64,000 bases of DNA from Lewinellaceae bacterium SD302 (GTDB lineage: Bacteria; Bacteroidota; Bacteroidia; Chitinophagales; Saprospiraceae), in the NCBI GenBank assembly GCA_002591745.1, contig PDLQ01000006.1:62001-126000 (forward strand), written 5' to 3'. A program made the position numbers and the translations under genes. Below the pieces are notes generated by a model, which saw only the letters and a program-made list of their open reading frames with translations, searched no databases and had not been told where the DNA came from. This document shows, piece by piece, positions 52,401 through 60,924 of this stretch. Every line of letters begins with the position of its first letter. Within the stretch, counting starts at the first letter, position 1.

Positions 52401-53468
52401 AACGACCATGCTCTTTGAATCGGAAATGGAGATTTCCTGGTTCATGGTCGGATCCATTCCGGCCGATTGAATCACGGCGGTATGGTCGGTCCAGTTGATT
52501 GGGTTACAATCAGAAGGCTCTACGCCACGGAACATGCGGGTTGCATAGCCGTATGGATAACTGGTGGTGAGTAAGAAGGAACCATCTTCATTGGCCGTAA
52601 AATCGGCGATCTTTTCGTGGGTGTTGAAGGTAATGGACTGACTTTCATTAATCCATAGTGGTGCACACCATCTCCATAACTGATCCTGGGCTCCATCTCT
52701 ACGGATTGTAATGAAAAAGTGCAACGAGATGGGTAGTTTTTGACCAAACTGATCGTAATCGTAGTAGATACCCGTGACGTTGGTATGGCAATCGTCAATT
52801 CCAGGCCCATTAGACAGAGAGAAGTCTTGCCAGGTCGTCCCGTTGTCATCGCTGAAAATAAGCCCGAGAGCGTTTCCGTAATCTTTTTGATTCTTCATTC
52901 CGGTAGCGGCGAGTAGGTAATCCGGATCAAAGGGGTCGCGCAAGAACTTATTGATGCCCAGCCCGGCATTTTGAAGGGCATCCGTTTTGTTTTCCCAGCC
53001 GGGTACTGAGGCGAAGGCATCGTACCGCCAAGCACCCGCAGTAGGTGTACCCATTAGAAGGTTTTGTTCGGGGGTGGGCAAGCCGACGGATCGTTCATCC
53101 GCCAGTACTTCGCCGACGAAACCATTCCATTGGACATTGGTGCTCGTGTGATAGACGGGCGGGCCGAGATAATCCCAGTCGGCCAGGTCGGGGTCGGTGC
53201 AGATGTCGGCGCAGGTGGAACTCATGGCCGCCCGGTAAGAGGTCATACTGCCATTTTGGTCGAGCTTATCGAAAATTTTAGCGTTGACCCGATTGAGCGT
53301 TTTTTGTTGTAGGGAATCTTCGTTGGCTAGTTCGACGTAGTAATTGCGCAGCAGTTCGTAGTATTCGACGTCAGTGGGGTCCTGGGCGTAAATACTTGAG
53401 GACGCTTGGTACATTAATGTGACCAGTAGTATCCAAAATAGTGGCTTACAAATTGATTTAAAAAGCAT
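49422..53468 (-). CDS. Giant secreted T9SS protein: sortilin/BNR-like propeller plus beta-helix
   Basis: A 1,348-residue secreted protein. Signal peptide (about 1-29, LFWILLVTLMYQASSSIYAQ); then a region of BNR/VPS10-like propeller repeats (about 170-830: FSDDNGTTWQDF, KSIDGGVTWSLR, KSTNGGTTFTDYSDGLPDLP); then a parallel beta-helix segment (about 870-1230: GARLQILNSDLSALCEDACWDGITVQG); and a C-terminal T9SS type A sorting domain (FFPNPTDGQLTIQF ... SIYDLQGKLVRRV ... GVYWVKGQY). Likely a surface-bound carbohydrate- or protein-binding or degrading factor; no catalytic site can be read. It is downstream of the vWA gene and transcribed the same way (34 bp apart). Confidence 0.85.
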   Translation of the reverse strand: MLFKSICKPLFWILLVTLMYQASSSIYAQDPTDVEYYELLRNYYVELANEDSLQQKTLNRVNAKIFDKLDQNGSMTSYRAAMSSTCADICTDPDLADWDYLGPPVYHTSTNVQWNGFVGEVLADERSVGLPTPEQNLLMGTPTAGAWRYDAFASVPGWENKTDALQNAGLGINKFLRDPFDPDYLLAATGMKNQKDYGNALGLIFSDDNGTTWQDFSLSNGPGIDDCHTNVTGIYYDYDQFGQKLPISLHFFITIRRDGAQDQLWRWCAPLWINESQSITFNTHEKIADFTANEDGSFLLTTSYPYGYATRMFRGVEPSDCNPINWTDHTAVIQSAGMDPTMNQEISISDSKSMVVFARTKGNDGDDLYKSIDGGVTWSLRHSSLQLKTSKLAIEYSPATGIVYLGGTRFHAWDDNNAVFYTAPSTAQHADVRDFSIAGFNPAGKEVCFMANDGGVTESLFDPSLGLSSSGISFRPISGDTMPIQQFWGIGITQSCQMNWAAGAMHNNSFLSNGGTVCKFGAGDGGDVEINPIDKTTVYYSINPFIYKDDINNLCSSGFGTLIGRTNQWQFGNPLELHPARPCWVFYGNDAGANPAASLVLYNDCPSAAPAPQPLSNANGNQTGHYLEQIGSIGLTEAKPLQVFVGNRQGSYPAGQSGKLLKIDNFGTGTWEDLSHNTVFPYNQPFTDVTGWMGVGDILVSPYDEDLVFVSMMGTSAGKRVFKSTNGGTTFTDYSDGLPDLPVNAMTYYYNSDDVVLVGTDAGVYYRDNSMSSWECFNENLPLVWVTDLDINYCKNTLVATTHGRGIYQSSLNPLPSFDREHEIASPEIWRDERVLYSDLVVKSGQSLDIIDATIRLAADVKITVEPGARLQILNSDLSALCEDACWDGITVQGNGTVLQTNANQGLLVVSGSTFSYGKSVINVFDGGIVRATGCNFINNRRSAQYLYYQSSNAGGTAPNIGFFDQCTFELNDDYRSNCGSNSPFVTLFGVDGVTFTGCLFTDQRTGLLSANEYRTGIGALEATIRVIQGTGPSNRFESLKAGITIENVQEDNPFSLRIEQAKFSANEIGISLLDVNNESLILKNEIEMGHPLGINSYGIVTKQSSGFTMEENHCWKPSGWPNWTRAYDILNTINPNNPGGSFFPYHLIYNNIAQNADEGFTAWGDNVAASGTGLEFLCNQNFDNQVDFHFLDCIQPQQGSLAQPAGNTFSCGSSTPFVIDAAATNCIDYYQEQGTQCTTFNPTGITINYTNQSPACAYLVSTSEFETAAPRFFPNPTDGQLTIQFAEPTHLVALSIYDLQGKLVRRVPTGQKQNTVTLEFASLPTGVYWVKGQYQDGTGFANKVVHQ
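50612..50621 (-). repeat. CAAAGTAGCA motif inside the giant T9SS gene
   Basis: The minus strand reads GTACTATCAAAGTAGCAATG; sense codons TAT CAA AGT AGC AAT (YQSSN), as in the in-frame elements, within the beta-helix region. Confidence 0.8.
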
Positions 53469-53501
53469 TCTGTCAGAGTTTTAAATGGTAAAGTGAGCTG
53501 C

Positions 53502-54257
53502 TTACTGCTCACTCATAAATTGTTTAAGCTCACATGCCTTGCAGGCGTTGCAAACGATCTGTGGCATGAGGTCGATGTAGAGGGTTGAGTCAACATCGCT
53601 CATATTAGGCGTGGTTAGGTTGAAGCCACCGGTCTGTCCGGTTAGGTCATTATAATTCGTAAGGATGCTGGGATCCCGGTTATTCTCCAGGATGTAGTTG
53701 GTAAATACAGTAACCTCATTAAGTTGGGCGGCAGCAATCGCAGCAGCGGTTACCGCATCCTCTTCTGCGAAATTATTAATAGGGGATACTCCATTGAGCT
53801 CTTCGTCACTGATGTAAAATATGGCCCGGCAGGCCTCCTTTCGCCAATTGTACAAGCCCGAAAGATCTTCGATCGCATTGGCTCCACGCTCAAGCGCGTA
53901 ACCCGGAGGAGGTCCGTCACTGGCTAAAGTTGGGGTTCCTCCCTGAATTTGGTAAATGACGTTGCGATGGGTTGAATCAAACAAGGTGGCAGCCCATATT
54001 CCATCTACTCCCAGGTAATTGACGTTGAGGTCTACCGGACATTTTGCCAGTGCCGAATCAATGGAGGCTTTGGCAGCGTTACTCACAGTACTGGCTACGG
54101 ACCCCATTGATCCGCTTGCGTCGATCAGTACGATCAGATCGACCTTGGGTAACTCGTCGGTACCACCACATACTTCCAGGCTGATTTTTTCGCAAGGCTC
54201 GCAGCTAAAAACGAATACAGCCAAGAAAATGAGGGTGAAATAATTGAGGGTTTTCAT
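53502..54257 (-). CDS. von Willebrand factor A domain lipoprotein
   Basis: A 251-residue lipoprotein: signal and lipobox (LIFLAVFVFSCEP), then a vWA domain with the MIDAS motif LIVLIDASGSMGSVAS and later the conserved Thr/Asp positions (GGTPTLASDG, FYISDEELNG). Two Cys near each end (CGGTDELP, CNACKACEL) may form disulfides. Probably a metal-dependent adhesion or protein-binding module at the outer membrane. It lies between the OmpA-family gene and the giant T9SS gene, all on the minus strand. Confidence 0.85.
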   Translation of the reverse strand: MKTLNYFTLIFLAVFVFSCEPCEKISLEVCGGTDELPKVDLIVLIDASGSMGSVASTVSNAAKASIDSALAKCPVDLNVNYLGVDGIWAATLFDSTHRNVIYQIQGGTPTLASDGPPPGYALERGANAIEDLSGLYNWRKEACRAIFYISDEELNGVSPINNFAEEDAVTAAAIAAAQLNEVTVFTNYILENNRDPSILTNYNDLTGQTGGFNLTTPNMSDVDSTLYIDLMPQIVCNACKACELKQFMSEQ

Positions 54258-54406
54258 AACAATTAGATTTTGATTGAGAAGAAGGGGAAAGGATGATCAC
54301 CGCAATAATTGTGACACCTCTCCCCGTCTAGAATGGCTTCAGGTGCTATATTTCCCTTGGCCAAATAATCATTCGGTATACCAGGGGAATTATAGATTTC
54401 AGATGA

Positions 54407-56179
54407 TTATTTACAGAGTAGTTTGGCTTCGGTACGACGGTTGACGCGATGCTCCGCATCACTACAGTTTATGCCATCAGTACAGCGATTAAGTATCCGG
54501 GACTCTCCGTAGCCACGAGCCAGGATACGGTCACGGTCTACTCCCCGGCCAATGATGTAATTCACGGCGGAATTAGCCCGCTGTTCGCTTAAGTTTTGGT
54601 TATACGCTTTGCTACCCTGGCTGTCGGTATGTGAACCTAGTTCCACCCGGTCGCTGGTATTATCTTTCAGGTACTGCACCAAACGGTCCAACTCGAAGCG
54701 GGCTTCGGGTAGCAGATCATAGCTGGCCAGATTGTATTTAATGTTCAGTACGGTGCCCAGGCCACAGTCAAAATCATCTACACCCAACTCGAGTTCCACA
54801 AAGAGGGTAGTGCTGCGTAACAAGCCGATGGTAGAGACACGCTCTATGTCAGAAAGCCGATTCTTCTTACTGCCTACAATACGATACTCCGTATTTCCAT
54901 TCAACTGGAAACTGAAATTCCCTCCTCCGTCGGTATTGTCCTGGTTTACCTGACCGGATTGCTCGTTGGTAAGTCGGGCAATAACGTTGGGCTCCGAAAG
55001 CCGGCTGTTTTTGTTAAGTACTACCCCCTTTAGTACGAAGCGTAAATCTTCGTAAAACAACTCCTTACGCACGATCTCATCGGGTTGGAATTCATCTGCT
55101 GCAATAGTAGCACTGGTCGTAGCAACACCAAATAGGGCACCTTCGATCAGGTAAGTACCGTGAGGGACATCGTAAAACTCTACTGCTCCGAATCCGTTAG
55201 TCGTGCCCGTTGAGACGATTTCACCAGCAAGATCCTTCAGGACCACGTCGGCATCATTGATCATCTGTTTGGTGGGGGCATCCTGAACGGTTACGATAAG
55301 CTTATGTCCGTCGTCCGGACAACAATTGTTACAGACTACGGCTGGCGGTCTCACATTTTCGGATTGGCCGAAAACGTAAGTCAGTGAGACAGAGGCACCA
55401 AATGAAGTCAGGTCGGTGCATTTTGCCTGGTCGGGGTCAATGGGCACCACATTAGGTGGCGAACTGGAAACCTCATAGGGGTTAGTAGCATGCACATAAA
55501 GGTTTTCACCATGACTGATGGAGAGCATACCGGGAGGGCTGGCGAAAGACAATTTATTATCCGGATGCACCTGGAAATGGCGTAGGTAATAGGCATTCAA
55601 ACCGATATTCAGCCTCGATGAAAACGAATATTGAAACCCGAGATTAAGTTTGGCTGCCCAGCTGTCGGTATTATAACCAGTATTCAGTAGTTGGGGCAGC
55701 TTATCACTTTCCAAGTAAATGTCTCCACCGTTGAGCCAGCTTCTTCCGAAACTGGGCGCCACCTCAATGGCAAAGAGAGACCTTCCCAAACCAGTGCGAA
55801 GAACGGGACCAATCCCCAGATAGTTACGGTGCAGTACCTCGCGCTGACGACTGACCGCCTTGGGTAGGCTGCCAAAATAAACAAGATCCGGTATACTGCT
55901 CTCCGGCTTGGTGATGATATTGGTGAAGTCGACCTGAGCCCCCCAAAGTGGGGTGAAAAAGTAGCCGGCTCTCGCGTTCAGGTATCGACCTCCCCGATAA
56001 TCGAGTTCTTCGTAAGGCAGGTCGAAGGCCGGTAGGTCGTAGCCGGCCGCCACTGAAATTATAAACGAAGAGGGATCATCGGATACCAGAGATTCCGGAA
56101 TGTCTTGGGCGCCTATTACCCCAAGAGAGAGGGACGAGACGAACAGCATCAGCTGTATGATGAATGACTTATTATACAT
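54407..56179 (-). CDS. OmpA-family outer membrane protein
   Basis: A 590-residue protein. Signal peptide (about 1-24), an N-terminal beta-barrel-like domain (to about 270; GAQVDFTNIITK, LGFQYSFSSRLNIGLNAYYL), a Cys-rich linker (VVCNNCCPDD), carboxypeptidase-like/Ig-like modules (VTVQDAPTKQMINDADVVLKD), and a C-terminal OmpA peptidoglycan-binding domain (VELGSHTDSQGSKAYNQNLS, RILARGYGES). It should tether the outer membrane to peptidoglycan. Upstream of the vWA lipoprotein gene in the same direction, divergent from the sigma factor gene at 56330. Confidence 0.9.
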   Translation of the reverse strand: MYNKSFIIQLMLFVSSLSLGVIGAQDIPESLVSDDPSSFIISVAAGYDLPAFDLPYEELDYRGGRYLNARAGYFFTPLWGAQVDFTNIITKPESSIPDLVYFGSLPKAVSRQREVLHRNYLGIGPVLRTGLGRSLFAIEVAPSFGRSWLNGGDIYLESDKLPQLLNTGYNTDSWAAKLNLGFQYSFSSRLNIGLNAYYLRHFQVHPDNKLSFASPPGMLSISHGENLYVHATNPYEVSSSPPNVVPIDPDQAKCTDLTSFGASVSLTYVFGQSENVRPPAVVCNNCCPDDGHKLIVTVQDAPTKQMINDADVVLKDLAGEIVSTGTTNGFGAVEFYDVPHGTYLIEGALFGVATTSATIAADEFQPDEIVRKELFYEDLRFVLKGVVLNKNSRLSEPNVIARLTNEQSGQVNQDNTDGGGNFSFQLNGNTEYRIVGSKKNRLSDIERVSTIGLLRSTTLFVELELGVDDFDCGLGTVLNIKYNLASYDLLPEARFELDRLVQYLKDNTSDRVELGSHTDSQGSKAYNQNLSEQRANSAVNYIIGRGVDRDRILARGYGESRILNRCTDGINCSDAEHRVNRRTEAKLLCK

Positions 56180-56329
56180 GAGCTAATAGGTTTTACAGGC
56201 GAATTATGAATTCTGGCAACTACAGATCAGTAGTTGCCAGCTGCATTTCACCCCTCCTATCCGAGCGCTGATCGAATTTGTGACCGATTGAGGAAAAAAA
56301 TTCTTTTCTTTGAATAAATAACTCGCTAC

Positions 56330-57226
56330 TTGGCTGCCAAATCATACGCTGATTACACGCTGAATCACGACGACCGGGCACTTTATCGTTACCTGCAACA
56401 GGATCGTAGCGGTCGTGGGCGTCTATTGATGCTGGGCGTTATAAAATCCCGGATAACTACAATCGTTTCCCAACCCTGGCAGGAGTTATCAGTGAATGTA
56501 GTTCGCAGTTTAGCTCAGTTCATTGTCGCGGTGGAAGAAAACACTTTCGGTGCTGCTGCTTCGATCCCTCCCTGGTATGCATTTCTGAGTTTCTATCGAT
56601 TAAACCAAGGTTCGTTAAGATTTGCGGATAAATTATGGGAATACCACTATTTCGCCCGGGATGTATTGATTAACGCACTTCACGAAGACCCGAAGCAGCT
56701 CACCGGTCCATTGATGCAGGCTTTCGAACCGGCGGCCGCGACTTTCGTGAGCCATAATTTTCCGAACTCGGCCGTTAGCTTTGCCGATGTTTATCAGGAA
56801 GCTTTCCTTAACCTGCTCCAAAAGCCACCGGCGGTAGATTATCCTCATACTGCCCAGTTATTCACCTATTTTCGCCAGATTTTGTTTCGGCGCTGTGCCG
56901 ATGTTATCCGGGGAACTGCACCAAAAAATACAACCGATGCCGATAAAAATCCAGAGGAGGGTAACAATCCGGAGTCTTTTACCGATCATATAATTGAGAA
57001 CTACGACCTGGCCCAAAGATTCGGTACCGACGATGCCGCCGAGATCGTCCGTGAAGGCATGGAGAAACTGGGGGATCAATGTCGCAGACTTTTGCGATTG
57101 CGATTTTTCCGAAATATGAGATTCAGGGAGATATCCGACCTCACCGGACATTCCACGGATTCCATCGGCACCAGGATAAAACGGTGCTTAAAAAAGTTAA
57201 GAGAAGGCATTTTCGGCAATAAGTAA
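56330..57226 (+). CDS. Sigma-70-family RNA polymerase sigma factor (ECF-like)
   Basis: A 298-residue protein. Region 2 is around 150-190 (SFADVYQEAFLNLLQ, FTYFRQILFRRCADVIRG) and region 4 is at the C-terminus (KLGDQCRRLLRLRFFRNMRF, ISDLTGHSTDSIGTRIKRCLKKL). The 130-residue N-terminal part has no counterpart in classical ECF sigma factors. The frame has no ATG before residue 35; TTG 56330 is the best start after an upstream stop at 56315. The gene is seven bases before a membrane anti-sigma-like gene. It should direct transcription of an envelope or stress regulon. Confidence 0.85.
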   Translation: MAAKSYADYTLNHDDRALYRYLQQDRSGRGRLLMLGVIKSRITTIVSQPWQELSVNVVRSLAQFIVAVEENTFGAAASIPPWYAFLSFYRLNQGSLRFADKLWEYHYFARDVLINALHEDPKQLTGPLMQAFEPAAATFVSHNFPNSAVSFADVYQEAFLNLLQKPPAVDYPHTAQLFTYFRQILFRRCADVIRGTAPKNTTDADKNPEEGNNPESFTDHIIENYDLAQRFGTDDAAEIVREGMEKLGDQCRRLLRLRFFRNMRFREISDLTGHSTDSIGTRIKRCLKKLREGIFGNK

Positions 57227-57233
57227 CGGACGG

Positions 57234-57953
57234 ATGAATGAAGAGAAAATACAAGAATACGTAAGCGGTAGCCTGCCGAAAGCCGAAGCCGAAGCGGTAG
57301 CAGCGATCATCGCCGCCGATCCGGATCTGACTCGTCTGGCCGAGCAATACCGCATTATATACAAAGGATTGAGACTTCAGCGAATCAGTGAATTGGAAAA
57401 TGAACTTACGAATTCAGCAAATGGCTCCACCCATAATCCGGGTAAAAAGTCTTTCCGAAAATGGATATGGGGGATCGGAATAGCAGCTGTTCTACTGGCT
57501 GCTTTCGGTGTATTCCAGCAAATCAACTATTATGCGTCAGCTTCCATCGCCGAAAGATATTTCCAACTTCCGCCGGACCCCCGTCTAGCAGGACAGGAAA
57601 CCGAAATGGCGCAATACAGCCGGTCAATCGACGACTTTTACGCCGGTAACCACCTAGCTGCGATCGCCGGTTTTTCCGGACTTCAAAGTAGCAATGATTA
57701 CGGAGTACTTGCGCGCTTCTATCTTCCACACGCTCAATTTTTAGCCGGTAATCTCACCGAAGCAGACAGAGCTTTCGAATCTGCCCTGCGTCTTACGGAT
57801 CTTTCCGAAACCGATCTCGAGTTACTACGCTGGAACACCATGATCACCGATCTGGCACAGGGTGAGGACATTGACGAACAACTCGCGCAGGGGTGGGGGA
57901 GTGGCTTCCCGGCCGACCAACTTCGTGAGGAATTAAATGCTGTCTGGCGTTGA
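57234..57953 (+). CDS. Putative membrane anti-sigma factor with periplasmic TPR-like domain
   Basis: A 239-residue protein: N-terminal cytosolic segment (EEKIQEYVSGSLPKAEAEAVAA, an anti-sigma-like helical start without the zinc motif HxxxCxxC), one transmembrane helix about 77-95 (WGIGIAAVLLAAFGVFQQI), then a helical region with TPR features (YSRSIDDFYAGNHLAAIAGF, YLPHAQFLAGNLTEADRAFESAL). It directly follows the sigma gene, the usual arrangement for a sigma/anti-sigma pair. Its stop is five bases from the 3' end of the convergent TPR-CHAT gene. An in-phase CAAAGTAGCA copy encodes LQSSN. Confidence 0.75.
   Translation: MNEEKIQEYVSGSLPKAEAEAVAAIIAADPDLTRLAEQYRIIYKGLRLQRISELENELTNSANGSTHNPGKKSFRKWIWGIGIAAVLLAAFGVFQQINYYASASIAERYFQLPPDPRLAGQETEMAQYSRSIDDFYAGNHLAAIAGFSGLQSSNDYGVLARFYLPHAQFLAGNLTEADRAFESALRLTDLSETDLELLRWNTMITDLAQGEDIDEQLAQGWGSGFPADQLREELNAVWR
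57684..57693 (+). repeat. CAAAGTAGCA motif inside the anti-sigma gene
   Basis: Reads CGGACTTCAAAGTAGCAATG; both flanks conserved. Codons CAA AGT AGC AAT (QSSN). Confidence 0.8.
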
Positions 57954-57958
57954 TCGAT

Positions 57959-60907
57959 CTATTGACTTACCCGGCTGAATACCGGGCCGCGCGCACCGAT
58001 GTTTTGAAATGCAGCCCAGTAGAAGGGGTGCCGGGTCAACGGGCTGTCTACTTTGATTGCCCGCTGAGCTTCGTCCAGTGCTACACAACGATCCGTTTGC
58101 TCATCAAGGAGCGTATAAAAACTGCCGAAAAGCAATGGTTTATAGGCCTGAGTGACGTTCCAGTACGAGGCAATTACCGAATTAGCTCCGGCCAGGGCCC
58201 CGGCTCGGGCAAGGCTGATAACGCCTTCCGTTGAAGAAACCTCTCCGTCGCCGGTTTGGCAGGCACTTAGGACCAACAACTCAATGGGTATACTGCGGTT
58301 TTCCAAATCTGGCAATCGAAACAGTTCAGGTTCGTGCCCGCTGTCCAGGTGAAAGGCAAGAAACGATGCCTCCGGTACGGCAGGAAAAGCTACGCCATGA
58401 CCGGAGAAGTGGACGATCCCGTACTGGCTCAAATCATCTTTACCGGTCCGGAAGCGGGTCACCTCCTGACCGTACCAAAGATCAGTACTCCGTACTTGCC
58501 TGATCGCTTCGATCTCCTCATCGACCATCGTAAGCGGACTCAGGCTGAGAGAGTCACCCAGGGGTGTTGCCAGTACGTAACGTTCTTCCTGTACTGGCGC
58601 TAAGATCAGGGTTCTATTACCTGCTTGCCGTTGTCGTTGCAGGCGTTCCAGCCACATTCGGGCGGAGAAATCGTAGTTGAAAACGTGCCGATCTTGGAGA
58701 AAAGGCCAGGCAGAGACCACCTTTACGTCTTCTACTGGTCTGGAGACCAAGGCGTTGAACGGTATTTTCCAGATGTCACCATCTGGTATAACAGTCAGGT
58801 TATCGGCCATTTCACCATCAGGGAAGAGTTCGCCGAGTATTAGCTGATAAAGTTGATGACTACTAACGGCCAGCCGATCAAGTTGCTCGTTTCGCCACGC
58901 TGCATTTCCCCGCCATTTACTCTTACCCGGAGCAATGATGGCTTCCCGAAATTCGGCAACCAGCAAACTCAGTTCAGCGGGAGAAACGCTAAGCCGGTGT
59001 AAACTAATCGAGTCTTGCCGACCGATCGCTACGTAAATATTTTTCTCTCCGACAAAATAATCCAGGACGAAGTGGTCTTTGGCCAGACTAGCGGTGATTT
59101 GCTGAAATGCGATGTCGTCAGTTTGATCTATCGTCCGGTATCCTCTCAACTGCTCGTAGCTGACCTCCGCCAATTCTCTTGCAACTTGCTGGGCCTGCTC
59201 CAATTTACGGCTGAGTTTTTTACGCTCAGCGTAGTTATCGGTCAGCCTTAGGGCTCGTTTCAGCATTGCTACCTTAGCTTCGCCAAAAGCACTGCTACTT
59301 TGATAGCCATCATCTTGAAATAGGCTTGCTGATGACCTGCGGTGATTGTCGCTTGCTCCTCGGAGTTGTCCTTCTTCCTCAGAGTTGTTAGCCATAATAA
59401 CCGTCTCGCTATCGACGTCACTTTCGGACATATCTGCTTTTTTCAGGGATAGCGCCCGTCGTTCCCGCAAAATTTCTGCTTTCCCCTTTTCCAGGTAACG
59501 GAGGGCAAAATCGAGCTGCTCCGGCTCTCTGCTGCTTTCGTAACGCTCAAGGCTGGTGGAAATAGCGACCTCGTACAAAGCCCGAAGTCTTCGAATCACT
59601 AATCTTTTGGAAGCTTCCGTTCGCACGCTAAAACGCAGCAGGTCTGAAAGACTATCGACCTGGGCAAAGGCGAGTTCCAGTTCCGACAATGGGAATTTAT
59701 CGGGCCGGCTGGCGTGCAGATGAGTGAGCAGGCGAGCTTTGGTCATTAGCGGATCACGCATTTCGGCGGGGTTCAGGGCTGCCGTCACCCAGGGCTTTTC
59801 CGGTACGCCATGATAGGCGATGGCCGCGGAATCTAAATAACCGAGGGCACTGAGCGTGTCTCCAGTGTGCATTTTCCCAAGAGCCAGACTTTCGAAACTG
59901 GTGCCCCTGGACAGCCAATTACCGGCTTCGGCACACAAGATCAGCGCTTGCTTGAGATAATCTTCACCTTGCTCGGGCTGGTCATTCAAATAGTACAAGC
60001 GCCCCAGGTTATTATAAGAGAGTGCTAAAGTTGCCCGGTCTTCAGTATTTGCCCGTCGTATGTCCAATGCCTTTGCATTTCTATCCAGCGCGCTCAACTC
60101 ATCACCCTTCAAGTGGGATAACCGGTGGTAGGTGTCGTAAAAACTGGCAAGATCGAGCAAGTCTTCGTAATAATCACTATTGCTGTTCTCCTGATAATAA
60201 ATAGCAGAATCCAGATAGCTGGCGGCCAATTGGGTTTGTCCTGCCATGATCAGCCCGTTAGCGTAACTGTCGTACAATTTTGCTTTAACGTAATATTCTG
60301 TTCCGGTGCTAAAGTGACGGATACCGAGCCGGTAATAGCGTAATGCCTCACCAATGTCTTTCAGGCCGAGCAATGCATTTCCGGCAAACTGATGTAACTC
60401 TGGGAGCAGATCACTCTCGTATTCGCAACTTCCGTATGACAGCATTAGCCTGATACCCCACATGGCGTATTTTCGCTGAAGCTCAAAATTATTGAAGCCC
60501 TCCAGACCGTCGTAAGCGCTTGCCAGATTGTTGCAAATTCGCCCGATGCGCTCTACTACGATGGTGTCGGCCTGGCTAAAGGCATCCAGTGCAGCAGCAT
60601 ACAACTGCCGGGATGAATCGGCATCCGTCCCGGAATACATAGCACCAAGACGGTAGGTGGCGTAAGCTCTGTAAATGCCCTCCAGGCCTGCCGAATCCCG
60701 AAAAGCGAGGAGTTTTTGTGGGTTCCCCTGATTTTCCAAAGAATCTGTCCTGATGATCATCGGGTGATCCTGATCGATGTCGCAGTAAAAGTTTCCCTTG
60801 TCTTCTAAATGGCCGGCTGAAAATTCAGTAGCTGGTGCTGGTAGGTTGAAGTCACAGCCGGAAAAGCAAATCAGTGCATTAATTAGCAAAATAATGACAA
60901 GCCTCAT
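57959..60907 (-). CDS. TPR-CHAT (caspase-like) lipoprotein carrying an in-frame inserted element
   Basis: About 982 residues from ATG 60907. Lipoprotein signal MRLVIILLINALICFSGC; then TPR repeats (about 90-450; ALSYNNLGRLYYLNDQPEQGEDYLKQAL, given in part); a helical linker; and a C-terminal CHAT peptidase domain (about 690-982) with intact dyad: His in IVHFSGHGVAF and Cys in LLVLSACQTGDGE. Residues 503-548 are the extra 46-codon block shared with the symporter (NSEEEGQLRGASDNHRR, YQSSSAFGEAKVA). CHAT proteases are caspase-related and include Csx29 of type III-E systems. The gene follows the subtilisin gene by 17 bp and ends five bases from the anti-sigma gene. Confidence 0.9.
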   Translation of the reverse strand: MRLVIILLINALICFSGCDFNLPAPATEFSAGHLEDKGNFYCDIDQDHPMIIRTDSLENQGNPQKLLAFRDSAGLEGIYRAYATYRLGAMYSGTDADSSRQLYAAALDAFSQADTIVVERIGRICNNLASAYDGLEGFNNFELQRKYAMWGIRLMLSYGSCEYESDLLPELHQFAGNALLGLKDIGEALRYYRLGIRHFSTGTEYYVKAKLYDSYANGLIMAGQTQLAASYLDSAIYYQENSNSDYYEDLLDLASFYDTYHRLSHLKGDELSALDRNAKALDIRRANTEDRATLALSYNNLGRLYYLNDQPEQGEDYLKQALILCAEAGNWLSRGTSFESLALGKMHTGDTLSALGYLDSAAIAYHGVPEKPWVTAALNPAEMRDPLMTKARLLTHLHASRPDKFPLSELELAFAQVDSLSDLLRFSVRTEASKRLVIRRLRALYEVAISTSLERYESSREPEQLDFALRYLEKGKAEILRERRALSLKKADMSESDVDSETVIMANNSEEEGQLRGASDNHRRSSASLFQDDGYQSSSAFGEAKVAMLKRALRLTDNYAERKKLSRKLEQAQQVARELAEVSYEQLRGYRTIDQTDDIAFQQITASLAKDHFVLDYFVGEKNIYVAIGRQDSISLHRLSVSPAELSLLVAEFREAIIAPGKSKWRGNAAWRNEQLDRLAVSSHQLYQLILGELFPDGEMADNLTVIPDGDIWKIPFNALVSRPVEDVKVVSAWPFLQDRHVFNYDFSARMWLERLQRQRQAGNRTLILAPVQEERYVLATPLGDSLSLSPLTMVDEEIEAIRQVRSTDLWYGQEVTRFRTGKDDLSQYGIVHFSGHGVAFPAVPEASFLAFHLDSGHEPELFRLPDLENRSIPIELLVLSACQTGDGEVSSTEGVISLARAGALAGANSVIASYWNVTQAYKPLLFGSFYTLLDEQTDRCVALDEAQRAIKVDSPLTRHPFYWAAFQNIGARGPVFSRVSQ
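59264..59401 (-). mobile_element. In-frame dispersed element, copy B (46 codons)
   Basis: 138-bp block inside the TPR-CHAT gene, gapless match to 21470-21607 on the opposite strand; core 59267-59386. Same internal layout: two GACAACTC/AACAACTC-GAGGA words at its 5' end and CAAAGTAGCAGTG plus a diverged TAAGGTAGCAATG at its 3' end. Most differences lie at third codon positions and in a short variable stretch (SLFQDDGY versus SQLDDSDY), which fits protein-level selection after insertion. Confidence 0.85.
59293..59302 (-). repeat. CAAAGTAGCA motif inside element copy B
   Basis: The minus strand reads GGCTATCAAAGTAGCAGTG. Codons CAA AGT AGC AGT, as in copy A. Confidence 0.9.
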
Positions 60908-60924
60908 AAAGGACAACTTATTGA

